Numbered from the stretch's first letter, positions 44,083 to 53,259 are shown. The stretch: 64,000 nt of DNA from Conexivisphaerales archaeon (GCA_038728585.1 JAVYTR010000002.1:1-64000), one strand, 5' to 3'. Numbers and translations: made by a program. The notes: a model not told the origin generated them from the letters alone.

Positions 44083-44298
44083 ATGAGCAAGCAGTCTGAA
44101 GAAACCCTGACTCCTGCAGAAGTGATACAGGTGGTTGGCAGGACAGGAGTTGCTGGAGAAATCACTCAAGTGAGAGTAAAGATTCTAGAGGGGAGCGATA
44201 TGGGAAGAATTCTTACCAGAAACGTGAAAGGACCTGTCAGAGTAGGGGATATACTCATGCTGAGAGAGACTGAAAGAGAAGCCAGAAAGATAAAGTAA
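44083..44298 (+). CDS. rps28e: ribosomal protein S28e
   Basis: The protein is 71 aa. [20 protein letters not shown] and [20 protein letters not shown] are the conserved beta-barrel; the C terminus ends [10 protein letters not shown], as in all S28e. It follows L7Ae by 5 bp. Confidence 0.95.
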   Translation: MSKQSEETLTPAEVIQVVGRTGVAGEITQVRVKILEGSDMGRILTRNVKGPVRVGDILMLRETEREARKIK

Positions 44299-44463
44299 AG
44301 TAAAGAAAGGAAAAATATACTCAAAGAAAGCAAATTAGGATAAGAGTTTCTGCACATGAGCAGCCGAAACAAAAGCTGCAGTATTCGATGTCACCGTCGT
44401 CTTTATATTCACCTCTTCAAAAGCACGGGTGCTAAAGGGGCTATTACAGGCAGGGTGGTTTGA

Positions 44464-44658
44464 TTGCTGAGCTTGAAAAAGTGTACTTTCTGCGGGAAGG
44501 ATATCATGCCGGGCAGAGGGATAATGCTGATAAAGAACGACGGTTCGGTTATGAGCTTCTGTAGTTCAAAGTGCAGGGTCAACCAGCTGAAGCTGAAGAG
44601 AGACCCCAGGAAACTGAAATGGACAGCAAAATATGTCAAGGGTGGAAAGGGACTTTAG
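44464..44658 (+). CDS. rpl24e: ribosomal protein L24e
   Basis: The protein is 64 aa. The zinc ribbon uses Cys residues of KKCTFCGKDIMPGRG and SFCSSKCRVNQLKLKRDPRK. The start is a TTG at 44464 after AGGGTGGT. A TATA-like CTTTATATT (44401-44409) lies about 60 bp upstream, so L24e-Ndk may have its own promoter after the 165-bp gap from S28e. Confidence 0.93.
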   Translation: MLSLKKCTFCGKDIMPGRGIMLIKNDGSVMSFCSSKCRVNQLKLKRDPRKLKWTAKYVKGGKGL

Positions 44659-44661
44659 GAT

Positions 44662-45072
44662 ATGGCCAATGAAGAGAGGACACTTATAGTTGTTAAGCCT
44701 GATGCCGTCAGAAGAGGGTTTGTAGGCGAGATACTTTCAAGGTTCGAAAGAAAGGGTTTCAAAATAGTGCAGATGGAGATGCTGCATGTAAGCAGGGAAA
44801 AGGCTGAAGAGTTCTACTCACCACATTCCTCAAAGCCATTCTTCAAAGAGCTGGTTGCGTTTTTTACATCAGGCCCAGTCGTTGCAGCTATTCTTGAGGG
44901 GAGAGAGGCGATTTCTGTAGTGAGGATGATGATAGGCTCTACCGACTCTGCTAAGGCACAGCCAGGCACGATCAGGGGAGACCTTTCACTGGGTCTGACA
45001 GACAATGCCATACATGCGTCTGATTCAAAGGAGAGCTTCGAAAGGGAGAGCAGGGTTCTTTTCGGTAGATGA
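44662..45072 (+). CDS. ndk: nucleoside diphosphate kinase
   Basis: The protein is 136 aa. The catalytic His is His118 in [17 protein letters not shown]; the N terminus has [19 protein letters not shown]. It makes NTPs from NDPs. It starts 4 bp after L24e, a linkage typical of archaea. Confidence 0.96.
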   Translation: MANEERTLIVVKPDAVRRGFVGEILSRFERKGFKIVQMEMLHVSREKAEEFYSPHSSKPFFKELVAFFTSGPVVAAILEGREAISVVRMMIGSTDSAKAQPGTIRGDLSLGLTDNAIHASDSKESFERESRVLFGR

Positions 45073-45093
45073 ATGATTTTAAATCATCTGATT
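45073..45093 (+). terminator. inverted repeat and T-run after ndk
   Basis: ATGATTT-T-AAATCAT (45073-45087) begins right after the ndk stop and is followed by CTGATTTTT. The AT-rich stem and T-run could end the upstream transcript before the separate aIF5B promoter. Confidence 0.35.
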
Positions 45094-45118
45094 TTTAAGA
45101 TGGTATAATATAATCTAA

Positions 45119-45130
45119 GCCTATATAACC
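45119..45130 (+). promoter_or_regulatory. TATA box of the aIF5B gene
   Basis: GCCTATATAACC lies 34-45 bp before the ATG at 45164, which would give a short leader of about 10-15 bases. It indicates that aIF5B has its own promoter. Confidence 0.5.
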
Positions 45131-45163
45131 TAGCGGGAGCTGCCACAACGGGGTTGTTCAGAC

Positions 45164-46960
45164 ATGTCAGTCACTCTGGAGAAGAACATCAGACAGCCTA
45201 TCATAGTCGTGCTAGGCCATGTGGACAGTGGAAAAACAAGCCTTCTTGACAAGATGAGGGGAACTGCGGTTCAGGAAAGAGAAGCTGGAGGAATAACACA
45301 GCAGATAGGAGCAAGTTTCTTTCCGCCTGAAGTGCTGCTGAAGGTCTGCGGACCGCTTGTCAAGATATTCGGAGGAAACGTCAGAATACCAGGACTTCTG
45401 GTGATAGACACCCCAGGGCATGAAGCTTTTGCCAACCTCAGGCTAAGGGGAGGTTCAGCAGCTGATATTGCCATACTAGTCGTTGATGCAACAAAGGGGC
45501 TCGAGGCTCAGAGCTTTGAGTCGATCGAGATACTGAAGAGCAGAAAGGTTCCGTTTGTTGTTGCTCTTAACAAGATAGACCTGCTTGCCGGCTGGCTGTC
45601 AGACCCCAGGAGGCTCGTCAAGGACGCTTCAAACTACCTTCAGAAGGCTACCATCGAACTGCTCGATGAAGCAATTTACAAGGTAGTCGGGCAGTTATCA
45701 CAGTTGGGATTTGCGAGCGAGGCATACTACAGGGTCAAGGACTTCGCAAGAGAGGTCGCTATTGTACCTGTTAGCGCCAGGACTGGAGAAGGGATTGCTG
45801 AGCTGCTAGCTGTGCTCGTAGGGCTTTCCCAGCAGTACCTGACAAAGAGGTTGCAGGTATCTGCCAAGCAAACTAGGGGGATAGTGCTGGAGGTAGAAGA
45901 GACACCAGGTCTTGGACCTACGGCCAACGTGATACTGATTGATGGGGTACTAAAAATAGGCTCCACTGTTTTGGTTGCAAAGAGGAATTCTGTCGATGCT
46001 GTTAAGATCAGGGCGCTTTTGCTTCCGAAGCCTCTCGACGAAATGAGAGACCCGAGAGACAGGTTTGAGCCTGTCGAAGAGGTTCATGCCGCTGCAGGGG
46101 TGAAGTTAGCTGCACAAGGTCTTGAAGGAGTCCTAGCCGGGTCTCCCATAATCGGAGTTGCATCTCAAGCTGAGGAAGAGGAGTCAAGGAAGGCGATAAT
46201 GGCAGAGGTCAGAAGTGCTCTTGTCGAGACGGAGCAGGAGGGGTTGATCGTTAAGGCGAATACTCTCGGCTCACTCGAGGCTCTTACCAGCATGCTTAAG
46301 AGGTCCCAGATACCGATAAGGATAGCTGATATTGGCCCTGTTACAAAGAACGACGTCGTCCAGGCAGCTTCCGTTGCTGCAAACGACAGGTATCTGGGAG
46401 TCGTTCTTGCCTTCAGCGTAAAGGTTCTCGAGGATGCTAGGGAAGAAGCTGAAAGGAGAGGGGTGAGAGTGTTTACTGATTCTGTCATCTACAGCCTGAT
46501 AGATAACTACCTGACATGGTCGAGGGAGGAGAAGGAGAAGGAGCAGAGAATCACCTTTTCTTCGATAACCCCCCCATGCAAGTTCTCAGTACTCAGGGGT
46601 TTTGTATTCAGGAGAAGCAACCCTGCGATATTCGGGGTTGAAATACTTGCTGGAAGGCTGAGGCAGAAGGCAAAGGTTATGAATTCGTCGGGTGAAGAAG
46701 TTGGTCAGGTCCAGCAGATACAGAGCGAAGGACAGGAAGTAAGCGAAGCAAGCCAAGGTCTGAAGGTTGCAATTTCCATGAAGGAACCTGTAATTGGCAG
46801 GCAGATAAAGGAGGGAGAGACGCTTTACACACTGCCTGAAAGCGATGAAGCAAGAACGCTTCTCCAGAGGTTCTACGACATGCTGAGCGAAGAGGAAAGA
46901 AGCGTTCTGAATGAAATAATTCAGGTAAGGAGGAAGGTTCAGACTCTCTACGCATTCTGA
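45164..46960 (+). CDS. infB: translation initiation factor aIF5B
   Basis: The protein is 598 aa, the length of archaeal aIF5B without the long eukaryotic N terminus. G1 is VVLGHVDSGKTSLLDKM, switch II is VIDTPGHEAFANLR and the guanine motif is ALNKIDLLAG. Domain IV ends in a conserved KEGETLYTLPES. It joins ribosomal subunits on initiator tRNA. It is separated from the S6e cluster by two unrelated genes, though in many archaea the two clusters are adjacent. Confidence 0.96.
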   Translation: MSVTLEKNIRQPIIVVLGHVDSGKTSLLDKMRGTAVQEREAGGITQQIGASFFPPEVLLKVCGPLVKIFGGNVRIPGLLVIDTPGHEAFANLRLRGGSAADIAILVVDATKGLEAQSFESIEILKSRKVPFVVALNKIDLLAGWLSDPRRLVKDASNYLQKATIELLDEAIYKVVGQLSQLGFASEAYYRVKDFAREVAIVPVSARTGEGIAELLAVLVGLSQQYLTKRLQVSAKQTRGIVLEVEETPGLGPTANVILIDGVLKIGSTVLVAKRNSVDAVKIRALLLPKPLDEMRDPRDRFEPVEEVHAAAGVKLAAQGLEGVLAGSPIIGVASQAEEEESRKAIMAEVRSALVETEQEGLIVKANTLGSLEALTSMLKRSQIPIRIADIGPVTKNDVVQAASVAANDRYLGVVLAFSVKVLEDAREEAERRGVRVFTDSVIYSLIDNYLTWSREEKEKEQRITFSSITPPCKFSVLRGFVFRRSNPAIFGVEILAGRLRQKAKVMNSSGEEVGQVQQIQSEGQEVSEASQGLKVAISMKEPVIGRQIKEGETLYTLPESDEARTLLQRFYDMLSEEERSVLNEIIQVRRKVQTLYAF

Positions 46961-46992
46961 CCTTGCTCTGCTCTCAATGCGAATCCAGATGA

Positions 46993-47922
46993 TCAGACCT
47001 GCTTGAGGCACTCTGAAAGCAGGGTCAGACTTTGTTCATCCTGAGGCTCGAACGTCTGAAAGTAAAATTTCTGAATCCCCCAGCTCAGCCTTTCGTCGAG
47101 TTGCTCGATGAATTCAGCTGGGGTTCCTATCATCGCATTTCTTGACCTGAGCCTCTTCAGGTATTCTTCGACTGAAAGATTTACTTGAAGCAATTTCATT
47201 CTTCTTACCAGCTTCTCTTTCAGCTTAGGTTCATCTTCAGCTATTATGAACGGACCCATCTGGGAAATCGTCAGGTCATGGCTGAAGTGCTTTCTTAACT
47301 CTGTCAGATCTTCTTTTGAAGGCGCGAGAATATTCCATTCATCTGCATATGCGGAAGCAGCCCTGACCAAACTGGGTGACTTGCCTCCTATCACAAGCCT
47401 TGGAGGCCTTGATTCTGGTTGAGCTGTGATGCTGATGGAGAAGTACCTGCCCTTAAAGTCTACTGCTCCATCCCTGAAAAGAGACCTGATTATCTCCAAC
47501 CCTTCGATAAGCTGCTCTCTTCTCATCCTGAAGGATGGAAAATCAAACCCGAATGCTCTGTATTCGTCTTGATACCATCCCATCCCAACTCCCAGCTGGA
47601 GCCTTCCTGCAGACAAGGAGTTGACTGTAGACGCCATCCTTGCCAGCAAAGCAGGGTTTCTGAATCCTATTGGTGAGACTAGAGGCCCAAATCCTATCGT
47701 TTCTGTAGAGGCGGCTATTGCACCAAGTGTAGTCCAGCATTCAGGCGAGCTCAGACCTCTCCTTCCAGAAGTCGGCAGAAGGTGGTCTGAACGAAGAAGG
47801 TAGCCAAACCCTAGCCTTTCTGCAGTCCTGGCAGCCTTGACAACTTCAACTGCTGTGAGACCTTCCTGGGGCTCCAGCATGATTCCACATTGCTCGATCA
47901 ACTTCAACTTCCAACGCAGCAA
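46993..47922 (-). CDS. LLM-class F420-dependent oxidoreductase
   Basis: The protein is at most 309 aa. It has GFGYLLRSDHLLPTSGRRGL, LSAGRLQLGVGMGWYQDEYR, PRLVIGGKSPSLVRAASAYA and MIGTPAEFIEQLDERLSWG. The TTG at 47922 gives an extra N-terminal turn. A TTG at 47901 (starting just before the first strand) is equally possible. It is convergent with aIF5B and divergent from the EamA gene. Confidence 0.85.
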   Translation of the reverse strand: MLRWKLKLIEQCGIMLEPQEGLTAVEVVKAARTAERLGFGYLLRSDHLLPTSGRRGLSSPECWTTLGAIAASTETIGFGPLVSPIGFRNPALLARMASTVNSLSAGRLQLGVGMGWYQDEYRAFGFDFPSFRMRREQLIEGLEIIRSLFRDGAVDFKGRYFSISITAQPESRPPRLVIGGKSPSLVRAASAYADEWNILAPSKEDLTELRKHFSHDLTISQMGPFIIAEDEPKLKEKLVRRMKLLQVNLSVEEYLKRLRSRNAMIGTPAEFIEQLDERLSWGIQKFYFQTFEPQDEQSLTLLSECLKQV

Positions 47923-48053
47923 TAACTCGCACTAAACACTTAAACGCTTTTTGGGTGAGATGGCAATCAGACAGACTTACTTACTTACTTATCCCACTAT
48001 TTTGCCGTCAAATATCTGTGTAGAGTTATGAAGACATAAATCCGTATGGATAT

Positions 48054-48968
48054 ATGAGACTGGTATTGCTGAGCAAGCATTCAGCTGCAATCCTGGCTGC
48101 CAGCTTTGTCACTTTTCTGTGGTCGACTTCTTTCATACTCATAAAGTATGGTCTCTCCCAAATCCCAGCCATCAGTTTTGCTGCGTACAGATACTCTATC
48201 GCTTCAGCAATCCTGATCGCTGCAGCTTCCTTCAGCAAAAAGAGCTCTGCACGTATCAGCAGAAGGGATTTCGCTCTTCTCTTAGCGATGGGCCTGACAG
48301 GCTACTCTCTGGCACAGGGCCTGCAGTTCGTGGGTCTGAGCCTGCTTTCGACAGATACCACTGCATTCCTCCAGAATACTACCCCAGTCTTTGTCCTTGC
48401 ACTATCCTATTCCTTCTCAAGGGAAAGACCCTTGACTATACAAGTCATAGGGCTGCTTGTAACCTTAGCAGGCCTGACTTCATTCTTCTGGGGGAGCCAG
48501 CTTAAATTCGAAGCATCTGGAGTCATGATTGTTCTGATTGGTTCCTTCGCGTGGGCTGTCTACCTGATACTCTTGAGGATCAGCAGAGTTCACGAAAAGA
48601 TGGGCTATCTTCGCTTCACAGCGATAAGCATGAGCCTTGGCAGTCTTCTGATGCTGATTCCTAGCCTGATAAGCGAAGGCATTACCAACCTTAACTCTGA
48701 TGCATGGCTGATTCTTATCTGGCTGGCGGTAATCAACACCGCATTTGCCTTTTATCTCTGGAATCTGTCCTCCAAGGTGCTATCAGCGTTTGAATTGTCA
48801 GTACTCCAGAATACGATGCTGGTGCAGATAGCGTTACTATCTTGGCTCTTCCTGGGCGAAGGGTTGAGCCTACCTATGGTTGTTGGCATGGTTTTGATAC
48901 TTGTTGGGAGCGGGCTGGTCCAGTTGCCTGAGGCAGGCATCATCAGGAAAAGACATTCAACAAAATGA
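48054..48968 (+). CDS. EamA/DMT-superfamily transporter
   Basis: The protein is 304 aa with ten predicted helices in two five-helix EamA repeats. The first has FVTFLWSTSFILIKYGLSQI and the second ends GEGLSLPMVVGMVLILVGSG, with the repeated Glu. Members export metabolites such as amino acids. The gene lies between the LLM and S6e genes. Confidence 0.88.
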   Translation: MRLVLLSKHSAAILAASFVTFLWSTSFILIKYGLSQIPAISFAAYRYSIASAILIAAASFSKKSSARISRRDFALLLAMGLTGYSLAQGLQFVGLSLLSTDTTAFLQNTTPVFVLALSYSFSRERPLTIQVIGLLVTLAGLTSFFWGSQLKFEASGVMIVLIGSFAWAVYLILLRISRVHEKMGYLRFTAISMSLGSLLMLIPSLISEGITNLNSDAWLILIWLAVINTAFAFYLWNLSSKVLSAFELSVLQNTMLVQIALLSWLFLGEGLSLPMVVGMVLILVGSGLVQLPEAGIIRKRHSTK

Positions 48969-49017
48969 TTGCGGAAAACGTTAAATGCACCCATAAGTCG
49001 GGAGAAGGCTACAGCAT

Positions 49018-49422
49018 ATGCCAGAATTTCTTTTGGTCCTGTCAGACCCCAAAACAAGAAAATCCGTGAAGATGAATATTCAGGATCCGAAGTCTCAACT
49101 CTTCCTCGGTCTGAAGATAGGTGACACTGCAGACGCATCTTCGATAGGCATACCTGCAAAGATAAAGATCACTGGTGGCTCTGACAAGTCTGGGATACCT
49201 ATGAGATTCGACGTTTCAGGTACAGGAAAAAGAGCTGTTCTGCTTTCAGAGCCTCCGGGTATAAGGCCTGCTACAAAAGGTTACAGAAAGAGGAAACTGG
49301 TGAGAGGGAATACAATCTCTCCGGAGATATACCAGATAAACGCAGTCGTTGTAGAAGGGAATCTGCCCGAAGTTGCTGCAGAGCAACCGGCTGAAGCCAA
49401 GCAACAAAAGAAGGCAAAGTGA
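49018..49422 (+). CDS. rps6e: ribosomal protein S6e
   Basis: The protein is 134 aa. FLGLKIGDTADASSIGIPAK, KITGGSDKSGIPMRFDVSGT and RPATKGYRKRKLVRGNTISP are the conserved S6e blocks. The Ala/Lys-rich C-terminal tail is short. It leads the cluster with aIF2gamma. Confidence 0.95.
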   Translation: MPEFLLVLSDPKTRKSVKMNIQDPKSQLFLGLKIGDTADASSIGIPAKIKITGGSDKSGIPMRFDVSGTGKRAVLLSEPPGIRPATKGYRKRKLVRGNTISPEIYQINAVVVEGNLPEVAAEQPAEAKQQKKAK

Positions 49423-49486
49423 AAACAAAGAAATCTCTCAAATCTTTATCAATACTATGAATACATACCCTGCCATCTTGTCAGGA

Positions 49487-50728
49487 ATGAAATCTACAAA
49501 GAGAATACCAAAACAGCCTGAGGCCAATGTAGGTACTGTTGGCCACGTGGACCATGGCAAAACAACGATAACAGAGGCCTTGACAGGCAAATGGACATCA
49601 GCCCACAGCGAGGAGCTGAGAAGGGGGATAACGATAAAGGTAGGATATGCTGACGCTGCAGTTTACAAGTGCACAGGCTGTCAACCACCTATGTGTTATA
49701 ACACGGACGGAGAATGTAGCGAATGTGGCGGTGAGGCTCAGCTTCAAAGGGTGATAAGCATAGTTGACAGTCCAGGCCATGAAAGCTTGATGGCGAACAT
49801 GCTGAGCGGCGCAGCGATAATGGATGGAGCTCTTGTCGTTATAGCTGCGAACGAGCCTGTACCTCAGCCTCAGACCAAGGAGCACCTTCAGGCCCTTAAG
49901 ATGATAGGTGTCGATAAGCTTGTGGCTGTGCAGAACAAGGTAGACTTGGTTACTTACCAGCAGGCAAGAGAAAACGCAGACAGGATAGCTGCATTTCTGG
50001 AGTCTTATGGCTTCAAAGATATACCGATCATCCCTGTATCGGCGCAGAGGAGACTGAACATAGATGCTCTTATAATGGCAATCGAACAGTATATTCCGAC
50101 TCCGAAGAGAGACCCCAATGCCCAGCCTCTCATGTACGTGCTGAGGTCGTTTGACGTAAATTTACCAGGAAGCAAGATTGAGGAGCTGAAGGGAGGGGTT
50201 GTAGGAGGTACGCTTTTGAGGGGGACGCTCAAGGTTGGAGATGATATCGAGATAAGGCCAGGAATCTATGATTCAGCAAAGGGGAGGTACCTGCCTGTTA
50301 CTACCAAGATATCGAGCCTTGGTACAAGCGCAGGTTTTGTGGATAGGGTTCACCCCGGGGGTCTTATCGCCATAGGCACTTTGCTCGACCCGTACTATAC
50401 AAAGAGTGACTCTCTTGCTGGTAATGTTGTGGGACTGCCTGGGACACTTCCACCTGAACTTGAAACGCTTACTTTTGAAGCTGACCTCTTTGACGTTGTC
50501 CTTGGAGCCACAGAAAACACAAAGGTCGAGCCTATAAAGATGGGTGAAATACTCAGGCTGAACGTCGGTACAGCCACGACAGCTGGCTCTGTCGTTCAGC
50601 TGAAGGGAAAGAAGGTAACAGTGAAGCTGAGAAAGCCTGTCTGCAGCGAGCCGAATGCCAGGATAGCGATAAGCAGGAGAATAGCTGACAGGTGGAGGCT
50701 GATAGGTTCAGGGCTCTTGTCGGGCTGA
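49487..50728 (+). CDS. eif2g: translation initiation factor aIF2 gamma subunit
   Basis: The protein is about 413 aa. G1 is VGHVDHGKTTITEAL, the switch region has RRGITIKVGYADAAV, a zinc knuckle uses four Cys in YKCTGCQPPMCYNTDGECSE, and VDSPGHESLMANML is switch II. It is the GTPase of the initiator-tRNA complex. The ATG at 49487 gives the normal N-terminal length; an ATG at 49457 is an alternative and a TATA-like CTTTATC lies before both. Confidence 0.95.
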   Translation: MKSTKRIPKQPEANVGTVGHVDHGKTTITEALTGKWTSAHSEELRRGITIKVGYADAAVYKCTGCQPPMCYNTDGECSECGGEAQLQRVISIVDSPGHESLMANMLSGAAIMDGALVVIAANEPVPQPQTKEHLQALKMIGVDKLVAVQNKVDLVTYQQARENADRIAAFLESYGFKDIPIIPVSAQRRLNIDALIMAIEQYIPTPKRDPNAQPLMYVLRSFDVNLPGSKIEELKGGVVGGTLLRGTLKVGDDIEIRPGIYDSAKGRYLPVTTKISSLGTSAGFVDRVHPGGLIAIGTLLDPYYTKSDSLAGNVVGLPGTLPPELETLTFEADLFDVVLGATENTKVEPIKMGEILRLNVGTATTAGSVVQLKGKKVTVKLRKPVCSEPNARIAISRRIADRWRLIGSGLLSG

Positions 50729-50734
50729 AGAGAG

Positions 50735-51103
50735 TTGCTCCTGGTCCTTGACAGCAGCATACTGATGAACCTGAAACCTGGTATGCTCAACTTTGATGAG
50801 CTATCTTCCGAAGTTGGAAGCTTAAGAATAGTTGTGACAAAGGCTATCTTTGAAGAGCTGAATAACCTTGCAAAGGGAAAGGGAATCAAATCGAAGAAGG
50901 CCAGATTTGCACTAGACGTTTTGAGCAGCGCAAAGATTGAAGTTATCGATGGAGAGCTAGGCGAAGGTGATGTTTCGCTCCTGAATATAGCAAGGAGGAG
51001 AGATGTCATTGTGGCAACTCTTGATAGAGAAGTCATATCGGGGCTGAAGAGACAGGGGAAGAAAGTGGTCACGATAAGAAACGAAAGGCTGGCTGTAGTC
51101 TGA
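50735..51103 (+). CDS. PIN-domain RNase, translation-cluster type
   Basis: The protein is 122 aa. The metal-binding acids are Asp6 in LVLDSSIL, Glu40/41, Asp79 and Asp97 in ATLDREV, the PIN pattern. The gene is conserved here between aIF2gamma and RpoE' in many archaea, so it is not a mobile toxin but probably a housekeeping ribonuclease of the Fcf1/Nob1-like kind. Start is a TTG six bases after the aIF2gamma stop. Confidence 0.88.
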   Translation: MLLVLDSSILMNLKPGMLNFDELSSEVGSLRIVVTKAIFEELNNLAKGKGIKSKKARFALDVLSSAKIEVIDGELGEGDVSLLNIARRRDVIVATLDREVISGLKRQGKKVVTIRNERLAVV

Positions 51104-51121
51104 GCTAGAAAAAAGTGCAGC

Positions 51122-51229
51122 ATGGAGAGCAAAGAAATAGCTGATGATATATTGGCATCAGCCTTTTTCGTAAAAAGATTAAAATCAAGGTGGAAAGAGA
51201 GCATGCTGGGAGAGGTATACCCATTCTGA
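51122..51229 (+). CDS. possible 35-aa small protein between PIN and RpoE'
   Basis: An ATG at 51122 opens a 35-codon frame encoding MESKEIADDILASAFFVKRL then a basic and aromatic tail. It fills most of the 142-bp gap before RpoE'. An SD is not obvious. It could be a real conserved small protein, a leader peptide or chance. Confidence 0.25.
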   Translation: MESKEIADDILASAFFVKRLKSRWKESMLGEVYPF

Positions 51230-51245
51230 TTTGTGAGGTATTGGT

Positions 51246-51860
51246 ATGTTTCAGCTTGTAGGATTAACAGATGTAGTCCGTATACCGCCGGACAAGTTTA
51301 ACGGGCCGTTGGGAGAAGTAGCTACTGAGATCTTGAAGAGCAGGTATGAGAGCACACTTACCCCCGAGTTCGGTTACATAATACTCGTGAGCGACGTGAA
51401 GGTTGAACCTGTTGGGAAGATGATACAGGGAGACGGTGCAACATACCACAGGGCATCTTTCAACGTCCTGACTTTTGAGCCGAAGCTGCAGGAGATAGTT
51501 GAAGGAGAGGTTGTGGAGATAACAGAATTTGGAGCGTTTGTCAGAATCGGTCCAGCTGATGCACTTCTTCACATCTCTCAGATAATGGACGATTTCATTT
51601 CAGCCGACCTGAAGCAGGGTATGATAGTCGGAACAAACACTGCGAGAAAGCTTGTAGTGGGTTCAAAGGTGAGGGTAAGGATAACAGCGGTCAGCCTTGG
51701 GAGAGGGACGAGCATGGGTAAGATAGGAGTGACCTGCAGACAGCCCTTCCTAGGGGCTCTTGAATGGATTGAAGAGGATGTGAGAAAGACGGCAGCATCT
51801 CAGCAGCCGGGTCAGGTTGAGGCCAAGGCGAAGAAGAAGCAGGGTGAGAAGAATGCCTAG
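51246..51860 (+). CDS. rpoE1: RNA polymerase subunit E' (Rpb7 homologue)
   Basis: The protein is 204 aa. The N-terminal tip domain is VRIPPDKFNGPLGEVATEIL, and the S1 OB-fold is VEGEVVEITEFGAFVRIG followed by DALLHISQIMDD. It forms the stalk with RpoF and binds nascent RNA. GTGAGGTATT precedes the ATG. The gene ends in an 8-bp overlap with Spt4. Confidence 0.95.
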   Translation: MFQLVGLTDVVRIPPDKFNGPLGEVATEILKSRYESTLTPEFGYIILVSDVKVEPVGKMIQGDGATYHRASFNVLTFEPKLQEIVEGEVVEITEFGAFVRIGPADALLHISQIMDDFISADLKQGMIVGTNTARKLVVGSKVRVRITAVSLGRGTSMGKIGVTCRQPFLGALEWIEEDVRKTAASQQPGQVEAKAKKKQGEKNA

Positions 51861-52041
51861 AGAACTGGCTTGCAGGCAGTGTCATGCGATAACGACAGCA
51901 AAGGTCTGCCCTGTTTGCGGCTCAACAGACCTTACGGAGAACTGGAGAGGCCTTGTGATACTGTTTCAGCCAGAGGGGTCTGATGTTGCTTCTGTCCTTG
52001 GCCTTACAAAGCCCGGAAAGTATGCTCTGCAGGTAAGCTAA
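51853..52041 (+). CDS. spt4: transcription elongation factor Spt4 (RpoE'')
   Basis: The protein is 62 aa. The zinc ribbon uses Cys7, Cys10, Cys19 and Cys22 (ACRQCHAITTAKVCPVCGST). ILFQPEGSDVASVLGLTKPG is the Spt5-binding part. The ATG at 51853 has GGGTGAG just upstream, inside the end of RpoE'. It acts with Spt5 on RNA polymerase. Confidence 0.94.
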   Translation: MPRELACRQCHAITTAKVCPVCGSTDLTENWRGLVILFQPEGSDVASVLGLTKPGKYALQVS

Positions 52042-52067
52042 CTCAGTAAAGAGGATGCAAGCCAGCC

Positions 52068-52589
52068 TTGCAGAGAGATAACACAAAATACATACTTCCC
52101 CCAGAGGTAAGAGAAAGGCTGAAGCAGCCTTTCGGCAGGCTTGTACCGGATGAACAGGTTCTTGCCTTCCTGCAGGAGATGAAGAAAAACCAGCCAGCAA
52201 TGCTTATCACAGTAGGAGACATGACGACAAGAAGATGCGAGGAGGTAGGGCTGGACCCTCTGCTGGAGATAATCGACAACAGGGAGAAGAGAGAGGTAGT
52301 CGCATATCGTTATTCCCCTAGAAGGACAACGGTTGTAGACAACCCGGCTGCAACGATAACCGGCGAAGCTATGAGAGAGATAGAAGCAGCGCTGAAAGCG
52401 CATTCAAGAAGCAGGCTGGTGATATCTGGCGAAGAAGACCTTCTTGTCCTGCCCTGCATTCTGTATGCCCAGGAAGGAGCGATTATACTGTATGGCCAGC
52501 CAAACCAAGGGCTTGTAGCTGTAACTGTTGATGAAAGGGCGAAGTCAGCTGCAAAGGATATCATATCTGCAATGAAGAGGCTGGAGTAG
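52068..52589 (+). CDS. GTP-dependent dephospho-CoA kinase (DUF359)
   Basis: The protein is 173 aa. It has the DUF359 pattern: PPEVRERLKQPFGRLVPD, TVGDMTTRRCEEVGLDP and VDNPAATITGEAMREIEAAL, then ISGEEDLLVLPCIL. The characterised archaeal member is a GTP-dependent dephospho-CoA kinase in CoA synthesis. The start is a TTG at 52068; an in-frame stop at 52047 rules out anything longer. Confidence 0.92.
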   Translation: MQRDNTKYILPPEVRERLKQPFGRLVPDEQVLAFLQEMKKNQPAMLITVGDMTTRRCEEVGLDPLLEIIDNREKREVVAYRYSPRRTTVVDNPAATITGEAMREIEAALKAHSRSRLVISGEEDLLVLPCILYAQEGAIILYGQPNQGLVAVTVDERAKSAAKDIISAMKRLE

Positions 52590-52652
52590 AGTAGCATTAG
52601 CAAGCAAGTTCCACATCTTTTATAAATGGTATGTATGGAGGGATGAAGGAAA

Positions 52653-52994
52653 ATGAAGCGTCTTGACCTGAGGGAGAACCCTATACTGGGAAGAAAGGAA
52701 GCTAAATATCTTTTTGAAGAGAGCGCAGGGAAGCTAACCAGGCTTGAAGCAGCAAAACTTGTCGCTTCTGACCTGAACCTGAAGGAAGAGCAGGTTGTCA
52801 CTCTCTCCCTCAGGAGTAGCCATGGTACAAGAGACCAGATAGGCTATTTCAGGATCTACGACCAGCCTTCTGAAGCCAGACAGCAGCTTCCAAAGTTCGT
52901 CTTTGTCAGGAACCTCCAGAAGGAGGAGAGGAAGAAGTTGCTCGAAGAAGAGAAAAAGAAGAAGGCGCCAAAGGTTGCAGCAAAGGCCAAGTGA
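52653..52994 (+). CDS. rps24e: ribosomal protein S24e
   Basis: The protein is 113 aa. LRENPILGRKEAKYLFEESA and VVTLSLRSSHGTRDQIGYFR are the conserved fold; the tail is Lys/Ala-rich. A TATA-like CTTTTATAAATGG lies about 40 bp upstream. Confidence 0.95.
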   Translation: MKRLDLRENPILGRKEAKYLFEESAGKLTRLEAAKLVASDLNLKEEQVVTLSLRSSHGTRDQIGYFRIYDQPSEARQQLPKFVFVRNLQKEERKKLLEEEKKKKAPKVAAKAK

Positions 52995-53025
52995 TTTTGA
53001 GATGCAGGTTGTGAGGTGATAGATT

Positions 53026-53259
53026 TTGTCAGAAGAACAGGCTGTAGAGGAGGCACCGAAGCCAAGAGCTGCGAGAAAACCCAAGAAACCAAAGGTCAGC
53101 CCAAAGGTGTACAAGTTCTATTCTATCAATCAATCGGGCAAGCTGGAGAAGCTGAGGAGGGAATGCCCGAGATGCGGAAGGGGTGTCTTTATGGCTCAGC
53201 ATAAGGATAGATACCACTGCGGCAGATGCGGCTATACTGAATGGATCAAGAAGAGCTGA
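53026..53259 (+). CDS. rps27ae: ribosomal protein S27ae
   Basis: The protein is 77 aa. An acidic/Lys-Pro-rich N terminus is followed by [18 protein letters not shown] and [11 protein letters not shown], the four-Cys zinc ribbon. The TTG start has GAGGTGAT seven bases upstream. It is the last gene of the cluster. Confidence 0.93.
   Translation: MSEEQAVEEAPKPRAARKPKKPKVSPKVYKFYSINQSGKLEKLRRECPRCGRGVFMAQHKDRYHCGRCGYTEWIKKS

Noticed and set aside
47975-47990. Four copies of ACTT in tandem
   Set aside because: Too short and common in AT-rich intergenic DNA to infer a function.
50735-51103. The PIN protein as a VapC toxin
   Set aside because: No antitoxin gene lies next to it, and its place between aIF2gamma and RpoE' is typical of a conserved housekeeping PIN protein.
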